A DNA stretch of 64,000 bases from Metopolophium dirhodum (Eukaryota > Arthropoda > Insecta > Hemiptera > Aphididae), in the NCBI RefSeq assembly GCF_019925205.1, contig NC_083566.1:8990001-9054000 (forward strand). Direction: 5' to 3'. A model generated the notes under the pieces. It did not search any database, had not been told where the DNA came from, and saw only the letters and a program-made list of their open reading frames with translations. A program made the translations under genes and the position numbers. Shown piece by piece: positions 1 to 14,036 of this stretch (its first letter is position 1; every line of letters starts with the position of its first letter).

Positions 1-3000
1 TTATTATGGTACCGCTACGGCAAAAGCGCGTTAAACGATTTTTTTTTTACCCAGAGTAAAATATTATAGGTATATATTATTATTCTATATCTATACATAA
101 TAAAATAATATAATTTAAAAAGTTTCACAGTGAAGACCAAAAAAAAAAATCTATCCACTTTGAATCCGTCAAAAAGTTTAGTTTTTGTACTGTCATGACC
201 GCTAGGCTATTGCGGACGGAATAAATAAATAACGTCAGCGGGACCGCTTTTGGCAGTTCTTTTTTTTTTTTTTTTTAAAAAAATTGTGAAACCTGGCTGC
301 GCGTTATTTTAATTGAAATGTAAAAGGGCCACGGGTCGATTACAAAACGTTGACATAGAATTGTATTATATTATTCAAAAGTCGTGATTATTTTTTTGTT
401 AAATTGTATTTTTTTTACACTCACCTCCAACACAATAGTTGATATTATAGTGCAAAGCTATCAGATAGAGAAACCTGAATCTGATGACCTAGAATTTGCA
501 ACGGTTAAGTCCTCGGTGTATTTTGTGTAGGTGCCGTCTTAATTTCGACATGAGAAATAAATGGAAGCATCATACAATAATACAATACCTACTGATAATA
601 CATGAATAGATACCACTGTAATTACTTGTTATAATTGCCAATATAATATCATAGGCTCCATAAGCTAATCATACGAATTACGAGGGACAATAATTGAATA
701 TATTATATTAAAATGTATATTTCAATGATTAACACTACATGTTTTTTAAATATCAAAAGCAATAATCTGCCGCAGAATTTTAAGTAAAATATAAGTAATT
801 ATAGAACTTCAATCCAAAAACCAACAATACTATATTTTATTTTTACACATAACAAACATTTACTGAGAAGCCGGCTGAAACGTGAAATCATTAAACGTAT
901 AATATAATAATATGGACAATCATTTTTGGTATTGCATCTATGTGGTTTATCATAGTTATCAATTATTATAACTTACTTATACAACTTGTTTTTAACTACA
1001 TGTTATTAAATCTATAAATTGCATATATAAATGATATAATATTCTCTGCTTTCTTAAAATACATAATTGCTGATTTATATATTTGGATATATTTCCATAT
1101 TCATGAAATCACATACTTCCAATCCCCATATTTGTTATGTATCAATACATTTTTTATACATAAGTAAATATCATCGTATATGCAGAACTAATAATATTTC
1201 AAAAAAAAAAGTTTTATAAATAAATATAAATATTATATATAGATAATATTAATATTAATATTCTTCTGAAAGTATAACATACCAAGCTGAGTATAATAAT
1301 TGTTTTGAGTGGCGTACGCTAACGTCATAGGTACTTGTGCCAATATGTTTGTTCATAATTTAATATTGTAACTGAATGTTCTAAATATGAGATCGTTAAT
1401 AAATTATAACCAAATGGATATACGGAGTTAAATAAAAAAAAAAAAAAACCCATTACATTTCATTGTTTGAACAGCTCTTGATTACCTTTGGCACTTGCCA
1501 ATCCGAATTACAGTTGACAATTGTGTTTATAATGTAATTATTGGTGTACATCAACAGGATGTTATGTGTTGTATTCAGAGTAAATAAACATTATTGGTCG
1601 TATTTACCGTTTATGTTACCGAAGGTGCCTGTACCATGTGTATTTAATATATTATTAATAATTATTATTAACGTCATAACTCGTATATTTATTTAAAAGC
1701 AGTTAAGTAGTTACCAAGCGTCATAATTCAAAGGCAAATTATTATTAAAATAATCGTTTATTTAAAAAATAACCCATGTTCTATAATAATATAGTTTTAT
1801 ATAAAAAAAAGTAAATTACAACAAACAAAAGTATTGACCATACATTGTATTATTAATTATAGATTAATATTTTTTTTTTGCAGGATAATCTTACACTAAT
1901 TATGTAGTACAAGTATAATATATACAGCAGCTATTATAATTGTGAAAAATATTATTCCAAATAAAAAAAATATATATATAAAACATACCTAATTAACATT
2001 GTAAATGACTAATAGTTTATCGTATTTGTTTTTTTAGTTTTAGATTTTATAAGGTTTTAGATGATTGTATACGAATACGGGGTAGAATTATTGTATATCG
2101 ACTGTAATTGTTTTAGAAATAGATTATCATGTCACATCATTTGGTATTTTTCCATCGCACTAATCCGGATAAAATACGAAAAACCTGGGAATACTTCCAA
2201 AAGAATACATACATATATTTTAAGGCATTTCACGGGATTACACTTGGTTATTAAACTAAAATAAAAATAATAAGAAATAAAAGTTAAGCAACTTTGATAA
2301 ATAATCAACCGTTGTGATGAGCTAAAACTATATGACGCTTACAGAAATGATGAGAAATAGAAATTATGTGATTTATGTGAGGATCGTATCGGAACGTGCA
2401 AAATACAAACGTAGTCAAATACAAATTTTATAAATGGTAGATGATATTTCAATACGTAGGTATCAAACGCATAGCTATAATATAATATGTGTTAAATTAG
2501 TTAGGAATAAAATAGCTACTAGGTATTCAAATTTTAATTAAATTTAAGTATCTAATACAGTCTTATCAAACTATGTCACGACCCCTTATGTGAAATGACA
2601 ATAAAATATATACAATATCAAATATCTATACAACAACAATTAATATTTTGGTTGTAGTTATACCTAAAAAATAAGTGAGTTATCTGTGATCATAATTTAT
2701 GATTGTTAAATTTAAAATGTTATCCAGTCATTTGATAGGTAATGAATAATAATAAACCACGACCCATATCACTGTCATATAATTTCATTATGACGTACCC
2801 GCAACACCGTCGATGGAGCGTTTCAGTTATCACTTTCATAATTTTCATCAAATCAATTTCATGTGACAAAAATTGTGAGGATATTATATTATTATGTTGA
2901 TTCTTTCACGATTCCCACCAATTCTGTTTTACATAATTTGAAAAACACGGTATATTAATATATTATGCATTTGTAAGACGGAGACAGTAAGTTCGGATGT

Positions 3001-3414
3001 GACGTCCACAAGAGGAATACGTTTTATTTTAAAGAACGTTAAAATGATTGATTATTCGAATTTATTATATCGACAATCGACATATTTTAATGGATTAATT
3101 TTTTCACTGGAAAACTGGAAAACTATATTATCTCGGTTATATATTATTATTATGGCCACTGGAATTTATACCCGTAATAATGTCAAAAACTACCGAAATA
3201 GGAGCACATTACTTGCACTGAGAATATTTTAGATACGTACATAAAACACCTTTCGACCAATAGAAAATTACGTTACGGCGCGATAATGTTTGTCGTCGAC
3301 GTTCACAAGTGCACGCGCTATAAAGTAAGTACCTACCGAAGAATAATGTCAAATCGTGCATTGAGAAGAATATATTATTTTTTTTTTGTGATATTTCTAA
3401 CATGAATAATTTCC
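1..3414. other. AT-rich noncoding DNA, no gene seen
   Basis: I see no exon with splice signals, no RNA gene and no clear transposon here. It holds many A and T homopolymer runs and AT dinucleotide patches. A slightly GC-richer pocket lies at about 180-330. The open frames at 2061-2264 and 2999-3232 are short, have AT-driven composition and resemble nothing I know. Confidence 0.6.
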
Positions 3415-3630
3415 CAATCGGGAGACAGAGTAGCCGAGCCAACGCCCACCGACGCCGGTTCGTACCCGACCACGGGCGGCATTTTTCTTCGGGCAGTCAC
3501 GGTGTCCGCCTGGGCATAGCAGAAACCTACGGGTGCCCAATTTGAAATTATGCCAAACCTAAAAAACGGGTTTCAACCCCCCCCCCCCCCTACAAAAACA
3601 GCCAATGGCCATAGTTGCCGGGCTTGAAGT
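3415..3630 (+). repeat. Class II tRNA-derived SINE, diverged copy
   Basis: Reading on the + strand, a tRNA-like head carries an A-box-like block (GTAGCCGAGCC, about 3430-3440) and a B box (GGTTCGTACCC, 3457-3467). A conserved body follows (GGGCGGCATTTTTCTTCGGG at about 3473), then a tail ending in AATGGCCATAGTTGCCGGGC. The same order recurs on the minus strand near 14.0, 23.8 and 52.7 kb. This copy is shorter than those in the anticodon region, has a 14-base C run at 3577-3590 and lacks a clear A-rich end. I found no target duplication, so it is probably an old insertion. Confidence 0.8.
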
Positions 3631-4836
3631 TAAATACTCTACCATATTATATTCTTATATTAATACATGTAATGTCACCAGGCGTCCCTTTTCCATATAA
3701 GCCAATCAGTATCTTCCCATTATTTCCAAAATAATTAAAAAATTCTTATTAAAACGTATTTTACCAATTAAAGTCGACGCAATATGTTACATAATGTTAC
3801 TTAATTTGCAATAATTTGGCTTTAACAATAGCCATTCCACCATAATACATCAGGTGCATAGGTTAGTAGAAAAATGTATTTTGCTTTAGAGAACCACTAA
3901 TTTTACTGCTGAAAAAATATAGACAGAGGTTCCCCAAGGACCAGTTGTACACCCAGATTCTTAATGACGGTGGTGTCATGGTGGTATAAAAAAAATAAAC
4001 ATCATTATCATAGTTATACATTTAATATAACTAATATTTCATGACGAAATATCTCCATTGGGAGGTCTATTATTTTCATATTGTGTATTTACTATTTATA
4101 TATTAATTTATCATGATAAAAAAATTACATTTAAAAAAAAAATTAATATTATTATTATACTATTGCATTAATATGCGTGATTACTATTTACTTGCGCTAC
4201 ATAACCGGACATTTAACAAGAAGAAATAAAAATAATATAAAATACAGAGTTCTATGTATTTTGGTTTGAGTGTACTCCAGTTAACGGGATTTCGGTATCC
4301 GTGTACCACGCTTTGTGAAAAATATGACCGATAAGGGCACTCTAACTGTGGGGGATATGATACTGCGCCTGGCGTATTTAGGTGTAGGTATGTGTAAAAA
4401 ACTAATTTAAAATCGGTAATTTTTTTTTTAAATAACTGTAAAAACATAAAATAATAAAATAAACGCAGCTATTACATGCTAGGATATATTATACATCAAG
4501 AAAAAGCTGGAAAATGAGAATTCATGCGTAGGGGCTCCCAAACATTAGCCGTGTGAGGACAAGGACAGATGTGAAGGGTGGACGAATCAAGCCTCAAGTA
4601 ATAATTAATATATCTATATACGAAAATAGTCGATGGAAAAACCTTTTTAGTAGGTGGTGTGGCGCTGGTATAGACGCTGTCACATACTCCAACCACATTA
4701 TTTCCTGTACTCGCAGGAAAATCCTCGGTATGGATGACAAAAATGGAACTTATAATATTTCATAATATTATGCACTGTAAACGGGATGATTTATTAAAAA
4801 TTATAAAAATGTTCAGTTTTTTTTTTTAAATAGACT
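3631..4836. other. AT-rich noncoding DNA, no gene seen
   Basis: No splice-flanked exon or RNA gene is visible. Short open frames at 4184-4447 and 4553-4765 show no recognisable domain. A sequence at about 3950 (GGACCAGTTGTACACCC) resembles the terminal repeat of the MITE at 15160, but I found no second end. Confidence 0.5.
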
Positions 4837-5290
4837 TACAGAGTGTACAAGAAGACCTGTCAGATAAAATAAATTTTGTTTAAATCAATATTTTACATTT
4901 TTTTTATATTTATAATTTATAGTCACTTACGCTAAATGAATAATATAAAAAAATCATTTTTATTTTTTAATACTGAAAATAAACAATGTTAAATTTAATT
5001 AAATTTTTTTTGGAAAAATTCGAAATAGCCAATTTTTAAACCTGATTATAAGAATAATTTTGATTATAAAATTTATCTATGTCAAATAGTTTATTTTAAG
5101 AATTTTTTTAAATATCAATATATTTTTGAGTAAATTAATTTAGAACATTTTTCAAAATATTATTTTTGAGAATTTCTTGACTTGAGTATATTTCTTAAAC
5201 TATTTATTAACCATACACATTTCAAAATTTTTAACAACCGTTAAAGTATTAATTTTTTTTTTTTGTCAAGTATTTCTATTACACCTTGTA
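4837..5290. mobile_element. TA-flanked MITE with mariner-like ends
   Basis: The left end begins TA-CAGAGTGTACAAGAA. The right end read inward begins TA-CAAGGTGTAATAGAA. The two inverted ends match at roughly 70% over the first 25 bases or so, and a TA dinucleotide flanks each side (4837-4838 and 5289-5290). The CAGGGTGT-like start and TA duplication are typical of Tc1/mariner-related elements. The 450-bp interior is AT-rich with no coding capacity, so this is a nonautonomous element. The ends have diverged, which lowers confidence. Confidence 0.55.
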
Positions 5291-8200
5291 TATATTGCTA
5301 TATGTTTAGCAATTAGCTTCGCACTAGGATGACGGGACTATACTTCAAAACATTTTTTTTAAAATTTCGAAGTTCAAATTTGTTAAGATTTAAAAAAGAG
5401 AGTTTTCTTTGTTAAATAAAAGTAAAATCAGTTCGATACTGAAAACATTTGTAGACATATTATATGTTCAAAATAAAATTTGAACAAAATATGTAAATTG
5501 AGTAGAACCATTGTTTTAAAATGTACATTGTAGATGCACCATTTTGAATATAGTTGTTTTTTGTACTATTCTATTTGATTTATTATTGTTGTTAGTTTTA
5601 CATTATTTTCGTCCATGAACTCCAAATGGTTATTTTTGGCACTATATTTGAAATTGAATTTAAACTCATCAAGTGAAAAAAATACAACTCCAAAAAAATG
5701 TTATTTTGAGTTGAATTACACAAAATAAATTTATGACTACACAATCATTGTTAGCTTAAAATATGAAATACTTTAGTATCTATCAAGTTTTTTTTTGTAT
5801 TATTATCCTTAAAGAATTTATCATACTGGCTTAAAAATAATTGATTTGTAAAACACATAACAATTATTATTGATATCCCGTTTTTACATCGTTTATACAT
5901 TTGTATATGGAATATGCATGTACAATAATAAAGCACTATAAAATAAAAAAAAAAACCATATATAATAAATTCTTAGCGTAATATTTAATTATTTTATGTA
6001 TAAACTGAATGTCTGAATATTAACTGCGCGGATTAAAATAATAACCGCCTGAAAACAAATCATTAATATTTTTCCACATGCACATAAGCCAAAACATTCG
6101 TGGGCTACTGTATACTATATACTTACTATTGAATTATAATAGAAGTACAATTGATGTTTCTGCGTGATGCTATATAAATATTTACAATGTATTATTAATT
6201 TCATACCTAAATATTATTATTTTTATTTATTCCTGAAAAACATAATGTAACTATTACCACGGTAAGCCAAACATTCATAATTTTTAATATTTTTAATTTA
6301 TTACACTATAACACCATCTTATGATTGTTATATTATTTCGAATATTTTAACTACAATAGTTTTGACTTGACCACAGTTACCTTTTACTGTACCTACTGGA
6401 TTTATTTTAAATTATGTTATCTAAGTATAGTCTCATGTTTCTAACAAAGTTTCGTTGTTTAGTTGTACAGTGCCGAGTGGTCGTACAACAAAAAAGGCTC
6501 ATAAATTATTGTTGTCTGTACATAAAATTTAATTTTTAACTAAATCCGTTTTCTTGAAATAAATTTTCTCAATGAAAGCAATAAAAGCTATTTATTTGAT
6601 ATTTTATTAGAGTTGCCTACAACCAAATCAATTTAGTGTAAAAATCTCTGTTTTTCCTTAATGCGTGGTCGGGAAAAACTACTGGGAATTTTGACCTTTT
6701 TAATCTAACAACTAAATTAACTTTCCTATCAGAAAAAATGCTGAACTGCTGAAATCCAAAATAGGAGCATTTTTATTGCCCAAAAAGTTGAAGATAAACA
6801 CAAAAAAACACACATCATCGTATAAAATCAATACAGTCATCGTTCCGCTCTAAAACCAATACAATTATTCTTTGTTGTTAAATAGTTAAAAAATGAATGA
6901 TTTACAAACCCAAGTGGAATAATATATTTGTATAATATGTGTACAGTATGTCTGTTTATGAAAATATAACCCTGTAATAATCATTTCATGGTGGTTTCAA
7001 GTTTGGTATAGAAGATTTGATTTTTTTTAATATTCCGCTTATGTTGTTTCTAGAAAAATATTTCAGAAGGGAAAATATATCATTATTACCATAACTTTTT
7101 TTCTAATTTATAATAAATTCAAAGTCATATCTTACGATTTAATTTACTTCGTAATAATTAATTCTCAATTTAGAGGAATAATATTATGTTAGTTGGAATT
7201 TATTTTTATGAATGATAGTTTCACGACGCATTTCACCATTTGTACAAGTTGTATTAAATACCTATGTTAAATGTCAAAGCGATTGTTTTTATATTATTAA
7301 AAAAATTATGAGTGCGAAACTTGGTGAGGATGTAAAATAATTGATTACCAAACTAATGTTACCATTAATTAATGCTTTTGTATAAAATAATGGGCTGATT
7401 GTTCAATTAACGGGTCACAAAAATATTAATTAATTGAAACACCGTTTTCCCAATACAGCACTTACAGCTATTATATGAATCTTATACATACTTTGATTCG
7501 TAATGAATTATAATAATATTTTAGATAGCAACCTAACTAAATATTGTATTTAATATATTTTTTAAAATATTTAATTGTTTTATCATAACTAGGTATATGT
7601 TTATTTTTAATAACAATGCAATTTTTTTTTAAAAATATAATTGTACCAAGAATGATTTTTCTAAGTTATAAACTTTAAAAAAAAAACTTTCATAGGTAGT
7701 TTTTATTCATTAAAAATACCATCGTTATTTAAACAAACGTATACCTAATTTATTAACTGAATATAATATGACGTATGTTAAGAATGTGAACGTCAAGCTT
7801 TTTAATTATATAATTTTCATTATATTTACTATGTACCTTTGCATGATGGGGCATCGGGGTATTGAGGGGAAATGGATTAGATGAATAAATATTTACAAGA
7901 TTGTTTTATTTATAGCTTCATTCGCCATTGGTCATCAAAGAGGTTGTGCAATAAACGTTTCAAACCAGTAATAAAACTATAGATACTAAAATAAAATCAT
8001 TTATTTATTAAAAATGTATGTTTTCAAGTTTATAAACTAAATTGGCTAATAAAAACTCATCAGTACCTAGTTGACTTTGATATCTGTATAAATGCATTGT
8101 TAATTTATATAGGTTGAAAAGATTTAATTTATAGTTTCTGAGTTGGTTTTACAAATTAAAATTTTTTTGCTGACTTTCATTAAAGAATCTCTAACAAATA

Positions 8201-9749
8201 AAAAATAAATAAATAAGAAAATTAATTAATTAATACTTTCGTGCCGTTATTTTTTTGTATATTATGTTTGTATATTATGATTTTTTTTTTACCTATTTGC
8301 TTTTTTCCAAATTTTTTTCGGTTGGCACATACATTTTACACAACAAATCACTAATAAAATAAACTTAAAAATGATTGACTGAGCAATTGAATGAGAGTGG
8401 TTAACATCGATAATATTAATATATGGAAAAATATCTTTGTTGTACTAATTGCTTAGCTATAATATCAAAAGATTAAATCATATACATTAAAACGAAAATA
8501 CAAAATATTATTGTAATAATGTAATATACTTGTTTAATGTTTATACAATGTTCATATAACTGCGTGAGTAGGTAGGTAGCTGTAATTTCGAAAGATAAAA
8601 TCATATAATATATGTTATACAACGAAAATAGAAAATGAGTGTCTTCTATTCGTATATTAACCAACCAAACAACAGTATGGTTCCCAAAATTTGTTTGAGA
8701 TTCGTCGGGGTGACCAAAAAACCCGTGTAAACCATGGAAACCAAAAAAATCCTATGTTTAACCATATATAATAGGGACCGGAAAACAGTTTACATTATTC
8801 AATTCGTGTTAACCGGGTTCGTGTTAACGAGTGAGTACTGTACCTATGTCCTACATTATTGTCTTACGATGAGGTATGGTGGAGCGAAACAGGTGTGTCC
8901 AATATAGATACCACCCACGGTATCTGTATCCTATTCAATTTTTTCCGTTTGTTACTTCAGTATATAGCATAATAGCAAGTGCATTAATAAATGGTATCAT
9001 ATCGTTAGGCAGAATACGTTTTTTTATTTTACTTTTCTGTATGTTATTGTACATTCCATATTTATTTTACTAAAATGTTATGCTTTATAATTATTTAATC
9101 GCGTTAAATAATATCATAGTATCCTGTCAAGTATACTCGTATATTGTTCAAACGTTATTACGTATTTAACTAACAGTACAGTTAGTTTAATAATACACTT
9201 TAATTAATACATTTTGTTAAATAGTATAATTATAGGGCGTGTGCAATGTGCCTTGTACATATTATTATCTATATACACTACACGGTCGGTAAAATTGATT
9301 CATATATGTGGAAAAAAAAAACATATTCGCAATAATTTCTAAGTAAATAAACGTGTTTGTATTCATTCCGTCCATTTATGAATTAATTTAGTGAATAGAA
9401 ATTAATGACTGCAAAAATAAAACGTACACACAGAAGTGCAGAGATGATTATTAGATATTATATGTCCATCGCTTCGCATATAGTACGATTACATTCATTT
9501 TAAATAGTATTCCATAACCAATTTAGCTATCTTTTTAATTTTTTCAAAATTAATCCACAGTAGTATACTTGTAAGCCTATTATGGTAGGCAAGAGGATAT
9601 TCGTACCTCATATAGGTGTATTATTACAATATCGGGTGGAGCTTTGAACATATTTCGTGTACGCTGTAGATTAATCGTAATGATCGAACAGCATAATCAA
9701 CGATTTCCAAAGAAGATCTAGTGGTACAATGGTATCAACGGCATAATGT
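5291..9749. other. AT-rich noncoding DNA, no gene seen
   Basis: No exon, RNA gene or complete transposon is recognised. Short open frames (for example 5751-5936 and 8473-8664, minus strand) consist of codons forced by AT-rich composition. A terminal-repeat-like CCCTGTAA occurs at about 6970 without a partner. Confidence 0.55.
8803..8828 (+). repeat. 11-bp direct repeat, 15-bp period
   Basis: TTCGTGTTAAC occurs exactly at 8803-8813 and again at 8818-8828. The surrounding 8700-8840 is GC-richer than its neighbours. It could be a remnant of a small tandem repeat or a pair of binding sites; nothing more can be said. Confidence 0.6.
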
Positions 9750-10080
9750 TATCATAATAATACGATGTTCGGCACGTTGACTAAGACGTCTATGCCGGTG
9801 CAGCAAACCGCACTTTTCAAACGCCACCGGCTGTATTACTATTATTATATGATATGCATAAATGCTACCGACAGGATTATAATATCATATACCTACCTAC
9901 ATATATTGTATGTATAGACACATGATAGTCGCTGTGTTTCAATGTGCGTAATCCGCTTGCAGACGAAGCGAGCGGGGCGCCTCTTTAAGCCTCTTGTTTG
10001 CGTCGACGAAATGCTCGCTGTGCCAGTCAATTAAAACCGCGCGCGCTCGGTCACGATTTCCAAAATCTCATTATGGTATC
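9750..10080. other. CpG-rich islet, possible promoter or noncoding exon
   Basis: Against very AT-rich flanks this block is conspicuously rich in CG dinucleotides, densest at about 9960-10060 (GAGCGGGGCGCC, CGCGCGCGCTCGG). A splice-acceptor-like CTTGCAG sits at about 9957-9963. It lies about 7 kb upstream of the receptor coding exon, which must be preceded by a noncoding exon, so it could be a promoter or 5' leader region. I see no TATA box and no definite donor site, so this role is a guess. Confidence 0.3.
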
Positions 10081-10217
10081 ACGCCATACACGTTATACAT
10101 ATTGTTGCAATATTATAGGCCAAGTTCATCTTTATAATGCTCGTAAAGCGATATTTATAATAATAATAATAATAAATAATACGCGGGTCGTTTTCGAAAC
10201 ATTATAATATAATAAAC

Positions 10218-10232
10218 TTTCTCTCTCTCTCT

Positions 10233-10279
<47 letters not shown>
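10218..10279 (+). repeat. (CT)n microsatellite
   Basis: About 60 bases of CT dinucleotides, interrupted once by CCTT, end in CATTCTTC. Confidence 0.95.
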
Positions 10280-10282
<3 letters not shown>

Positions 10283-10985
10283 CTTCTAGCGTATAGGCAG
10301 GCCCTAAAATGTTCAATTTTTCGTTCTACACACTATATTAATTGTACACAGATAATAAAGACCATTCTGAAAAATTGATTTTCTTTATCAAGCAAGTATA
10401 TAAACCAATACTACGCTATTTGTAATTTCAATAAATAATGTATTTTAAACGCATATTTTTTTTTACCTAGGTAGGTACATTCCTACTTAATTATTTTAAG
10501 ACATTTATTTGTTTTAAATTAAAAACTTTATAATGAAAATTAAAAATTAAAGGTTTTGCAGAAATTATACGAGCTTGTAATTAAAATAAAATATATATTA
10601 ATCATATAGCTATTTAATTTATTCATAAAACATTTTAAACTTGAACTATTACTATTGTTTATAAAGTAAGTATTCTAACCATTGAAACACTGAGTGACTC
10701 CCGTGCTGTATTTTTCAATAATGTTTTTAAAAGCATTTCTAAAATTGTTTGATTTTGTATATTTTGTATATTTTTGAGTCTCAATGCCACTAGATTCCAA
10801 TGTCAACTAGATTTTACTTTCTTGATTTTTAATCAAGTAAGTATGGTAATTGAAATGAAAAAAGTCTGCATTTTGAAAACTTTAAGAATTTGTGTTAATT
10901 AGGAAAATAATAAATATGTAACTCAGTCATAATAAGTGGGTGGGTAATTTAGCTAGCTATAATATAAAATATTAATGAGAGAGAT
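10280..10985. other. AT-rich noncoding DNA
   Basis: I see no gene, RNA or transposon signature between the microsatellite and the foldback element. Confidence 0.6.
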
Positions 10986-11601
10986 TTGATATCACACTCA
11001 AGCGGTATAACCACTTGAATTCATAAAAACGTCGGCGTGAACAGTCCTAAATTATCTATTTTTTAACTTTTCTCGTAAACTATGATAGCTAGAAAGTTGG
11101 TTGATAACTCATTAAAAAGGGATTATCAAGAAGATACTAAATGTGGAATAAAAATTTAAAAAAAAAATTATTTAATTTTTCACAAATAAAAAAAAGTTAT
11201 TTTTCGCTAGATTTTCATTTAGCGAGGTAGATTTCCGAAACTGGAGGACGGATTTTGTTGTTTGGGGTCTTGGTAGATTCACATTGGCTAGGAGAAGTGC
11301 AATGAAGATTTACAGAACTTTATCTCCAATCGTTAGTTCACTACAAAGCTGTAAAGCTGAAAAACATCAAAAAACGCCCAATAAAATTTGTTTTAATGTT
11401 CTGTAGTGAATTAACTATTTAAGATAAAGTTTTGAAAATCTTCAATGCTCTTCTCCTAACCAATGTGAATCTAACAAGTCCCCAAACAATGAAATCCGCT
11501 CTCCGGTTTCGGAGATCTGTCTCACTAAATGAAAATGAAAATGATTTCACACTGACATTTTTCTGGATTCAAATTGTTATACCGCTTGGGTGTGATATCA
11601 A
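10986..11601. mobile_element. Foldback (long inverted repeat) element
   Basis: The left terminus reads TTGATATCACACTCAAGCGG. The right terminus read inward is TTGATATCACACCCAAGCGG, with similarity continuing for about 45 bases. Inside, about 11205-11340 and about 11395-11540 are inverted copies of each other at roughly 80% identity. Shared blocks are TTTTCATTTAG, AGATTTCCGAAACTGGAG, TAGATTCACATTGG and TTAGTTCACTACA-like sequence. The left arm holds about 150 bp (about 11040-11200) that the right arm lacks. There is no open reading frame. The target duplication is not obvious because both termini share TTGATATC. It is a nonautonomous foldback transposon whose superfamily I cannot assign. Confidence 0.8.
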
Positions 11602-14036
11602 TTAATTAATTTCTAAAAATTAAAAATCAAGAAAGTTAACATGCTGATCCTTGACTTGGCAAGCGTTTTTTAACTCGTCATCAATAACTAAATAACTCAA
11701 TTTAGCCAATGGTTTCAATATGGACCAATTTGAGCCTTGAGGTATTTAAACGATAATTGAAGTATGATAAGATATGTTCAACTGTTTCATGACGTGTTGC
11801 AGCGAAAGAACGATTTTCAGAAACATAATTATGTTTTTTTTTCTATTGTACCTATATGTTTGATCTTCATTAAATAACTATTCTAGGTCCATAAGTGGAA
11901 AATTGATTATATAACCGAGTTTTTAAACTTGTATAAACTAATTTGGTTTTCAACAAGTAACCTACCTAACTGATTATTGAAATTTGAATAGATGAAATGA
12001 AAATCTAATGAATATCTATGAATAGATACAACCATGATTAAAGATACTATACAAAATTAATAGGTGGTGATAATACTAAAAAAACTTTATTATATTTTGC
12101 CATAAACTTTCAAGTTTTGTAGTACACGCTTCACTTTTTGTACTACACGTCTACACACAATTTTAGAGCCTGCGTATATGTATATTATATACATGAAGGT
12201 ACGTCATAATATTATGAGTGATATTAGTTGTGACCAATGCGAAATCTTAGAGAAGTGTCATTGATATAATACTATTATCAGTATACTATGACACGTATAA
12301 TATTTATCACGTTATATTATTATTGCATAGGTGGTAGTGATTCATTTAACGATGGACCTTTTATCATTGTCTCGGTTAATATAAGTGTTAAAAAAAAAAA
12401 ATAATAATAATAAACATACTTTGTTTTACATACTTCATAGTACTTACAACCCTTAACTTTTATCAATTTTACTGTGGTTTATTTTGAAAATAACAAAACT
12501 TGTACAAGGCTAAAATGTTGACCTCTGTTAGAAAATTATTCAAGTCCAGCTATCATTTTTAAACAACTCGTCAAATTAATGAATAAATTTCCAGTTTCTA
12601 CATATAATTTGTTGATGTCAACGAATAATATGTTAATATATTGTTGTGAACCATAAGATATAATTCTCTCACTTAATTGTTAAAATCTTATTAACAAGAT
12701 GTTCTTAAATAACCACCTATTCATTTTATTTAAAATTTGGAAACAATTTATACATTCTTTTAAACTTTGATGTGCATAACTGATCTAATTTTAGACGTAC
12801 AATTTATTTATAAGTAGGCAGATATAACTATTTAAAGTAAAAAGAAAAAACCATTATATTTAGATTTGTTGATGAAATGTAAACTGTTATAAACGAGATC
12901 TAGAATAAAAACGTTTATTTTAATGTGCGTGCTATCTTGTTTTACGTTATTTTAAATAAAATATTGTCTGTAAACTATTGTGCAAAACTCTTATTATGAA
13001 ATTCGCATCCACTTCTATTAAGAAAAAAATAAAAAAAACCGTTGCATATCTTTTGAATGAGTATAAATAATAATTGTACATTACTAGATATTATATAGCA
13101 CAAGACTGTTTTTTTAGAGCGACTATGTTTTATTATTTAAATATGAAACAACAATACTGTAATACATAAGTAATGAATAAAAACAATCTACGTTATTTTT
13201 TAGAGTTAAGAGTTAGTACACAATACTAACGGCTGGTCATGCGTATAATCATTACTTAAACAAAATCTGTACAATTGCACCAGGGAATCAACAGAGATTT
13301 GTATTTGTTTTACGGTCGAAGGTATCGCATTTCTTAAGAAACTCGTATTCACTACAGAATTAAAAATTAAAAAGGTGGTTATCTGACATTACTTGAATAT
13401 TATATTAATAACAACCATTCTTATGATATTGACATATTGTAGGAATTACAATGAATAACATTTAATTAAAATATAAGTTAAGTTTAATTTTTTAGTAGTT
13501 TCAAAAATACAAACGGAACATTTTAATTTTAAAATAGTAGAATTCTTGTTTGAAAAAAAATTCCATCAAACACGATTATTAATATTAAAAAAAAGTATTA
13601 AAAAAAAAAATAATATTAATAGTTATAATATGTATACACTTATATTATACTTGTAGTGGATGTAAATTGCTCGGCATCCCCGCTAAGAGTAATAAAAATT
13701 AATAATATAATAATTATTAAGAGTTTGGATGAGTCACATGTTTGAAGATATAATAATTAATGGGTTATGGTATCTGAATCTAATTATGGAGATAAAGATA
13801 TCGTGAGGTACACCTAAATCAATGAGTATAATTACTTGGATATTATTTTCAATACACACTTTCGACGTGTTTTTTCTTTTTCATCATGCTGTTGTAATCC
13901 ATTGTTCCCAAACAAATGTATTATGCGTTTTAATAAAAATTATGATCTCATGACATTATTGATAGTCGAATCAGCGGAACAATTATTATTATAATTATCA
14001 TGATATTTATTTAAACCATAATTTAAATATTTTAAA
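11602..14036. other. AT-rich noncoding DNA, no gene seen
   Basis: No splice-flanked exon, RNA gene or transposon ends were recognised. It holds long A and T runs and AT-rich repeats only. Confidence 0.55.

Noticed and set aside
3945..3970. Second copy of the TTA MITE
   Set aside because: Only one terminus-like match is present and it is imperfect; no partner end or TTA duplication was found.
6960..6985. CCCTGTAA as the right end of a CAGGGT-type element
   Set aside because: No matching left terminus nearby, and the match is only a few bases.
9998..10207. 69-codon frame in the CpG-rich islet
   Set aside because: No signal, domain or splice structure; the end of the frame is AAT-rich simple sequence.
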